Of a stretch of 64,000 bases of DNA, positions 59,783 through 64,000 are shown piece by piece; positions within the stretch are counted from its first letter, which is position 1, and the number at the start of each line of letters is the position of its first letter. The notes under the pieces were generated by a model. That model did not search any database and was not told where the DNA came from. It saw only the letters and a program-made list of their open reading frames with translations. The stretch covers positions 356,367 to 420,366 of the forward strand of contig NZ_WTUX01000010.1 of assembly GCF_009882975.1 (NCBI RefSeq), written 5' to 3'. The DNA is from Maritimibacter harenae (lineage in GTDB: Bacteria > Pseudomonadota > Alphaproteobacteria > Rhodobacterales > Rhodobacteraceae). Position numbers and translations under genes: made by a program.

Positions 59783-60544
59783 ATGGCACCCAAGCTTGCC
59801 TTCATGGCATCCGACGCGACCAGCGCACAGAAGGCGCTGGTCGATTTGTCTGAGCGTTACGGGAACGTGCCGCCGGAAAACGCGGACGTGATCGTGGCGC
59901 TCGGCGGCGACGGATTCATGCTCAACACGCTGCACGGGACGCAGGAACTGGACGTGCCGGTCTACGGCATGAACCGGGGCACCGTCGGCTTCCTGATGAA
60001 CGAGTTCTCCATCGAGCATCTCGAGGAGCGGTTGGGCGACGCCGAGCTCGAGGTGATCAACCCCCTGCGCATGCGCGCCACCACCACCGGCGGCGAGGTG
60101 ATCGAGAAGCTCGCGATCAACGAGGTCTCGATGCTGCGGGCCGGGCCCCAGGCGGCCAAGATCGCGATTTCCGTCGACGGGCGGCGCCGGTTGGCCGAGC
60201 TCGTCTGCGACGGTGCGCTGATCGCGACGCCGGCGGGCTCGACCGCCTACAACTACTCCGCCCATGGCCCGATCCTGCCGATCGGCGCGGACGTGCTGGC
60301 GCTCACGGCCATTGCAGCCTTCCGCCCCCGGCGCTGGCGCGGCGCGCTGTTGCCGAAGGCGGCGCAGGTGCGTTTCGACGTGCTGGAGCCCGACAAGCGT
60401 CCGGTGATGGCCGATGCCGACAGCCGGTCGGCGGGCGTGGTCACCTCGGTCGAGGTGACGAGCGCCAAGGACATCCGGCACAAGGTGCTGTTCGACCCCG
60501 GCCACGGGCTCGAGGAGCGGCTGATCCGCGAACAATTCGTCTGA
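59783..60544 (+). CDS. nadK: NAD kinase
   Basis: This 253-residue cytoplasmic enzyme makes NADP from NAD. The family motif GGDGFML (usually GGDGTLL) is at about residue 41, followed by GMNRGTVGFL, INEVSMLR and DGALIATPAGSTAYNYSAHGPIL. The size is that of short alphaproteobacterial NAD kinases. It converges with the regulator gene 10 bases downstream. Confidence 0.93.
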   Translation: MAPKLAFMASDATSAQKALVDLSERYGNVPPENADVIVALGGDGFMLNTLHGTQELDVPVYGMNRGTVGFLMNEFSIEHLEERLGDAELEVINPLRMRATTTGGEVIEKLAINEVSMLRAGPQAAKIAISVDGRRRLAELVCDGALIATPAGSTAYNYSAHGPILPIGADVLALTAIAAFRPRRWRGALLPKAAQVRFDVLEPDKRPVMADADSRSAGVVTSVEVTSAKDIRHKVLFDPGHGLEERLIREQFV

Positions 60545-60554
60545 AGCACGGGCC

Positions 60555-61994
60555 TCAGCCCGACGATTCGCGGCTCCAGCCGTCGCGCTTTCGGTAGATC
60601 GTGGAGGGCGACACGTCGAGCACCCGGGCCGCCCGGGGCACCGACCCGCCCTCGGCCTGGATCGTCGCCTCGATCACCGCGCGTTCGATGTCGGCCAGCC
60701 TCTGGCCCACCAGCGAGGCGAAGCTCGCGTCCTGCGGGGGCTCGGAGCCATCGCGCACCAGCGTCGCCCCGGCGCGGTACATGTGGAGTTCCGGGGGCAG
60801 GTCGTGCGGGCCGATCCGGTCGCCGCAGGTGATCAGCGCCCCGCGCAGCCAGCCCACCAGTTCGCTCAGGTTGCCGGGCCAGTGGTAGCCGGTGAGCAGG
60901 GTCAGCGCCTCGCTGTCGATCGTCGGGGGGGCGCGGTCGAGCCGCCTTGAGATCTCGGCGATCTTCGCGGACAGGATCCGGCCCACGTCACCCTCGCGCA
61001 GGCGCAATGGGGGCAGGGCGAAGGTGATCACGTTGAGCAGGTAGTAGACATCCCGGCGCAGCCGCTTCGCCGCCAGCGCCTGCGACGGCGCGCCGGCCAG
61101 CGTGGCGATGATGCGAATGTCGGGGACCGAGGCGTCGCGCTCGTCGCAGGGCTTGAGCAGCGGAAGCAGGCGACCCTGCAGGTCGAGCGGCATCTCGTCG
61201 ATCCGGTCGAGCACCAGCGTGCCGCCCACCGCGGCCACCCGTGCGCTGCCGGGCGCGTCGTCGAAGATCAGCCGTTCCAGCCCGCTCTGGTCGGTGCCCG
61301 CGCAATCGACGGTCACCAGTGGCCCTTCGGCGCGGCGCGAGCGGGCATGGATGGCACGTGCGAAGGCGGATTTGCCGGTGCCGACCTCGCCGTGGATCAG
61401 CACCGGTTCGTGGGCATCCGCGATCGTCGCGACCCTTGCGACGAGCCGGCGCATCTCGGGGCATTGCGCGATGAGCCCGTCAGGGGAGGCACCTGTCTCC
61501 GTCCCGGCGTCGCCGTCGAGCGTCGTCCACCGCTCCGGCGTCGCGGGCTGCGTGTCGCGGGGTTCGAGCGGCAGGTGGTGGACCAGCTCGCCCGACAGAA
61601 CCGCCTTGAGAGCCCGGGTGAGCCGCGCGGTCGAGAACGGCAGGAAGAGGCAGTCGTCCGCCCCTTCGCGCATCGCCTCGGCGGCCTCGTCGATCTGGTG
61701 GTTGTCGGCGATGACGAGCACCGCGGTCCCGACCATATCCTTGCAGCGTTTCATGTAGGGGATCATCGACTGCCCGGCGAGCCGGAGGGGCATGACCACG
61801 ACGCTGGGGCTGTGCGCGTCGCAGAGCGTCCTGGCGTCCTCGGGCGTGCTGGCCAGGTGCATGTCGAAGCCCGCCGCCGCGAAGGCCTCGGCCGGGTAGA
61901 GGTCCTGCGCGCCGGGGTTGCTCAGGACGATGGCCGTCCCGCGCGTGGCCGCGGGGCGGATGCCGTGATGCGCTTCCGTCAAATCAGGATCCAA
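60555..61994 (-). CDS. Degenerate NtrC-like regulator (receiver, AAA+, Fis-type HTH)
   Basis: This protein of about 479 residues has the layout of sigma-54 activators. The receiver-like domain (about 20-130) has Pro where the phosphorylated Asp should be (SVVVMPLRL). The AAA+ domain has Walker A GEVGTGKS, but Walker B reads LVLDRIDE instead of LDEIGE and the GAFTGA loop is missing. The C-terminus is a Fis-type HTH (AARVLDVSPSTIYRKRDGW). It therefore probably does not drive sigma-54 promoters. Rhodobacter capsulatus NtrC, which lacks GAFTGA and works with sigma-70, is a precedent. The start is uncertain: a TTG at 61994 with GAGGG ahead is preferred over a GTG at 62060. It lies downstream of prpE on the same strand. 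Confidence 0.8.
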   Translation of the reverse strand: MDPDLTEAHHGIRPAATRGTAIVLSNPGAQDLYPAEAFAAAGFDMHLASTPEDARTLCDAHSPSVVVMPLRLAGQSMIPYMKRCKDMVGTAVLVIADNHQIDEAAEAMREGADDCLFLPFSTARLTRALKAVLSGELVHHLPLEPRDTQPATPERWTTLDGDAGTETGASPDGLIAQCPEMRRLVARVATIADAHEPVLIHGEVGTGKSAFARAIHARSRRAEGPLVTVDCAGTDQSGLERLIFDDAPGSARVAAVGGTLVLDRIDEMPLDLQGRLLPLLKPCDERDASVPDIRIIATLAGAPSQALAAKRLRRDVYYLLNVITFALPPLRLREGDVGRILSAKIAEISRRLDRAPPTIDSEALTLLTGYHWPGNLSELVGWLRGALITCGDRIGPHDLPPELHMYRAGATLVRDGSEPPQDASFASLVGQRLADIERAVIEATIQAEGGSVPRAARVLDVSPSTIYRKRDGWSRESSG

Positions 61995-62122
61995 GAGATG
62001 CCCTCGGTGCAATGCGGATAATGAACAAAACGCTGTGTCTCGAACTTCGATCCTGCACACTCAGCACGGGGAATCCACCCCGGAGAAGGGCCCGGGGCGG
62101 ATTTTGCGGCCTGACCTATCCG

Positions 62123-64000
62123 TCAGGCGTAGCCCAGGCTCTCGAGCGCCTCGCGGATTTCGTCGAGGATCGCCGGATCGTCGATGGTGGCCGGCATCTT
62201 GAACTGCTTGCCGTCCGCGATCGACACCATCGTGGCGCGCAGGATCTTGCCCGACCGCGTCTTGGGCAGCCGGTCAACGACCACGGCCGACTTGAAGGCG
62301 GCCACCGGGCCGATCTTGTCGCGCACCAGCTTGACGCATTCCGCGACCACTTCCTTCTCGTCGCGCTCGGCCCCGGCGTTGAGGCAGAGGAAGCCCAGCG
62401 GAAGCTGGCCCTTGAGCTCGTCCGTGACCCCGATCACCGCGCATTCGGCCACGTCGGGGTGGGAGGCGAGGACCTCTTCCATCGCCCCGGTGGACAGGCG
62501 GTGGCCCGCCACGTTGATGACGTCATCGGTGCGCGCCATGATGTAGAGGTAGCCGTCCTCGTCCATGTAGCCCGCATCCCCCGTCTCGTAGTAGCCGGGG
62601 AAGGTGTTGAGGTAAGCCTTGCGGAACCGCTCCTCCGCGTTCCAGAGCGTGGGCAGCGTGCCCGGGGGCAGGGGCAGCTTGGCGACGATCGCGCCCAGTT
62701 CTCCCGGCGGCAGCTCGTTGCCGCCCTCGTCGAGGATCTTCATGTCGTAGCCCGGCATCGGCACGGCCGGCGAGCCGAGCTTCGTCTCCAGCAGCTCGAT
62801 CCCCACGGGGTTGGCGACGGCCGGGAAACCCAGCTCGGTCTGCCACCAGTGGTCGATCACCGGCACGCCCAACTGGTCCTGCGTCCAGACGATCGTGTCG
62901 GGGTCCGCGCGCTCGCCCGCGAGGTAGACGGTCTTGAGGCACGACAGGTCGTATTTCTTGACGAACTCACCCTTCGGATCCTCGCGCTTCACCGCGCGGA
63001 AGGCCGTGGGGGCGGTGAAGAAGGATTTCACCCCGTGCTCGGAGATCACCCGCCAGAAGGTGCCGGCATCGGGCGTGCCCACCGGCTTGCCCTCGAACAC
63101 GATGGTGGTGTTGCCGTGGATGAGCGGGGCGTAGCAGATGTAGCTGTGACCCACGACCCAGCCCACGTCGGAGGCCGCCCAGAACACGTCGCCCGGGTCG
63201 ACGTTGTAGACGTTCTTCATCGTCCAGTTCAGCGCCACCAGGTGGCCCGCGGTATCGCGGATCACGCCCTTGGGCTGACCGGTGGTCCCGGAGGTGTAGA
63301 GCACGTAGCACGGGTGGTTGCCCTCGACCGGCACGCAGTCCGCCGGCGCGGCATCGGACACATCGGTCCAGTCGAAATCGTAGCCTTCCTTCATCTCGGC
63401 CGCGAGCGCGTCGCGCTGCAGGATGACGGTGAACTCCGGCTTGTGCTTGGCGATGTCGATGGCGCCGTCGAGGAGCGGCTTGTAGGGCACGACACGTCCC
63501 GGTTCGAGTCCGCAGGACCCAGCGATGATCGCCTTGGGCTTGGCATCGTCGATCCGTGTGGCGAGCTCGGTCGAGGCGAAGCCGCCGAACACCACGGAAT
63601 GGATCGCGCCGATACGCACGGTGGCGAGCATCGCGACGAGCGCCTCGGGCACCATCGGCATGTAGATGATCACCCGGTCGCCCTTGGTCACGCCCTTGGC
63701 GGCGAGGCCCCCGGCGAGACGCGCGACCCGGTCCTGCATTTCGGCGTAGGTGATCTTGTCCTTCGCGCCCGTGATCGGGCTGTCATAGATGATCGCGACC
63801 TGGTCGCCCTTGCCTGCCGCCACGTGCCGGTCCACGGCGTTGTAGCAGGTGTTCACCATGCCATCGGAGAACCATTCGTAGAGCGGGGCGTTTTCGTCGA
63901 ACAGGGCCTTCGACGGTTTGCGGTCCCAGTCGATCGCCTCGGCGGCTTCCATCCAGAACCCTTCCGGGTCGGCCTGCCAGCGATTGTAGACGTCCTTGTA
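62123..64000 (-). CDS. prpE: Propionyl-CoA synthetase (5' end cut by right edge)
   Basis: This acyl-CoA synthetase activates propionate with ATP and CoA. Visible motifs are the N-terminal YKDVYNRWQADPEGFWMEAA, the AMP-binding YTSGTTGQPKG, GERADPDT (distinct from acetyl-CoA synthetase), and the C-terminal PKTRSGKILRATM with the acetylation-target lysine. The reading frame is open to position 64000 and the family start (MSYKDVY) suggests only two or so residues are missing. PrpE rather than AcsA is supported by VAGHRLSTGAMEEVLASHP and the length. Confidence 0.92.
   Translation of the reverse strand, partial: YKDVYNRWQADPEGFWMEAAEAIDWDRKPSKALFDENAPLYEWFSDGMVNTCYNAVDRHVAAGKGDQVAIIYDSPITGAKDKITYAEMQDRVARLAGGLAAKGVTKGDRVIIYMPMVPEALVAMLATVRIGAIHSVVFGGFASTELATRIDDAKPKAIIAGSCGLEPGRVVPYKPLLDGAIDIAKHKPEFTVILQRDALAAEMKEGYDFDWTDVSDAAPADCVPVEGNHPCYVLYTSGTTGQPKGVIRDTAGHLVALNWTMKNVYNVDPGDVFWAASDVGWVVGHSYICYAPLIHGNTTIVFEGKPVGTPDAGTFWRVISEHGVKSFFTAPTAFRAVKREDPKGEFVKKYDLSCLKTVYLAGERADPDTIVWTQDQLGVPVIDHWWQTELGFPAVANPVGIELLETKLGSPAVPMPGYDMKILDEGGNELPPGELGAIVAKLPLPPGTLPTLWNAEERFRKAYLNTFPGYYETGDAGYMDEDGYLYIMARTDDVINVAGHRLSTGAMEEVLASHPDVAECAVIGVTDELKGQLPLGFLCLNAGAERDEKEVVAECVKLVRDKIGPVAAFKSAVVVDRLPKTRSGKILRATMVSIADGKQFKMPATIDDPAILDEIREALESLGYA

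Noticed and set aside
62068-62106. Hairpin with TTTT between prpE and the regulator as terminator of prpE
   Set aside because: The stem has a mismatch, and the T-run lies on the plus strand, whereas both neighbouring genes are on the minus strand.

Overview
The window is high-GC, gene-dense bacterial DNA. Its gene content points to a marine Rhodobacteraceae (Roseobacter-group) alphaproteobacterium: a fused-subunit Pha/Mrp Na+/H+ antiporter, an NDUFS4-like complex I accessory protein, FnrL-like boxes of the TTGAT-N4-GTCAA type, a near GTTC-N7-GTTC LexA site, and a BMP-type nucleoside ABC transporter. That placement is inferred from content, because no rRNA or tRNA is present. I saw no insertion sequence, prophage or CRISPR array.

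Layout. 1-3.75 kb: a UbiA-type prenyltransferase cut by the left edge, a secreted SEL1-repeat protein and a 3-oxoacid CoA-transferase (scoAB). 4.0-10.1 kb: a complete six-gene Pha/Mrp antiporter operon with A and B fused. 10.3-11.1 kb: purU. 11.2-27.8 kb: a surface-glycolipid locus. Capsule ABC exporter genes kpsM-kpsT-kpsE diverge from a 2,418-residue reducing polyketide synthase. The synthase is translationally coupled to an alpha-oxoamine synthase and followed by a GlfT2-like glycosyltransferase, a methyltransferase, a KpsS-like capsule protein and a short-chain dehydrogenase. 28.1-33.2 kb: a BMP-family ABC transporter. 33.4-34.7 kb: a glycerate 2-kinase.

34.8-49.4 kb is an aromatic catabolic island. 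pobA makes protocatechuate from 4-hydroxybenzoate under an AraC-type PobR. Two separate LigAB-type ring-cleavage dioxygenases, LigC, LigI, GalD, GalB and LigK then carry the 4,5-cleavage (gallate-like) route to pyruvate and oxaloacetate. A LysR-type regulator with two helix-turn-helix domains sits in the middle. A two-gene DNA repair unit (radical SAM protein plus UdgX-like protein) interrupts the island. 49.6-64 kb is mostly housekeeping: universal stress protein, small proteins, uvrB, an NDUFS4-like subunit, PAP2 phosphatase, alpha/beta hydrolase, glyA, NAD kinase, a degenerate NtrC-like regulator and prpE cut by the right edge.

The most interesting part is the kps-PKS-AOS locus. The PKS has no thioesterase and the next gene is a PLP-dependent alpha-oxoamine synthase. 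This is the logic of fumonisin-type sphingoid assembly: chain release by condensation with an amino acid, then ketone reduction by a dehydrogenase. Here it is combined with sugar transfer and a capsule exporter. I infer a sphingoid-like polyketide amino lipid that is glycosylated and may anchor or decorate a capsule. Secondary points of interest are a shared ATGTATRCAT operator at the aromatic genes and purU, a UdgX whose covalent histidine is replaced by arginine, and a repeated hairpin-plus-tail element found 3' of four genes.
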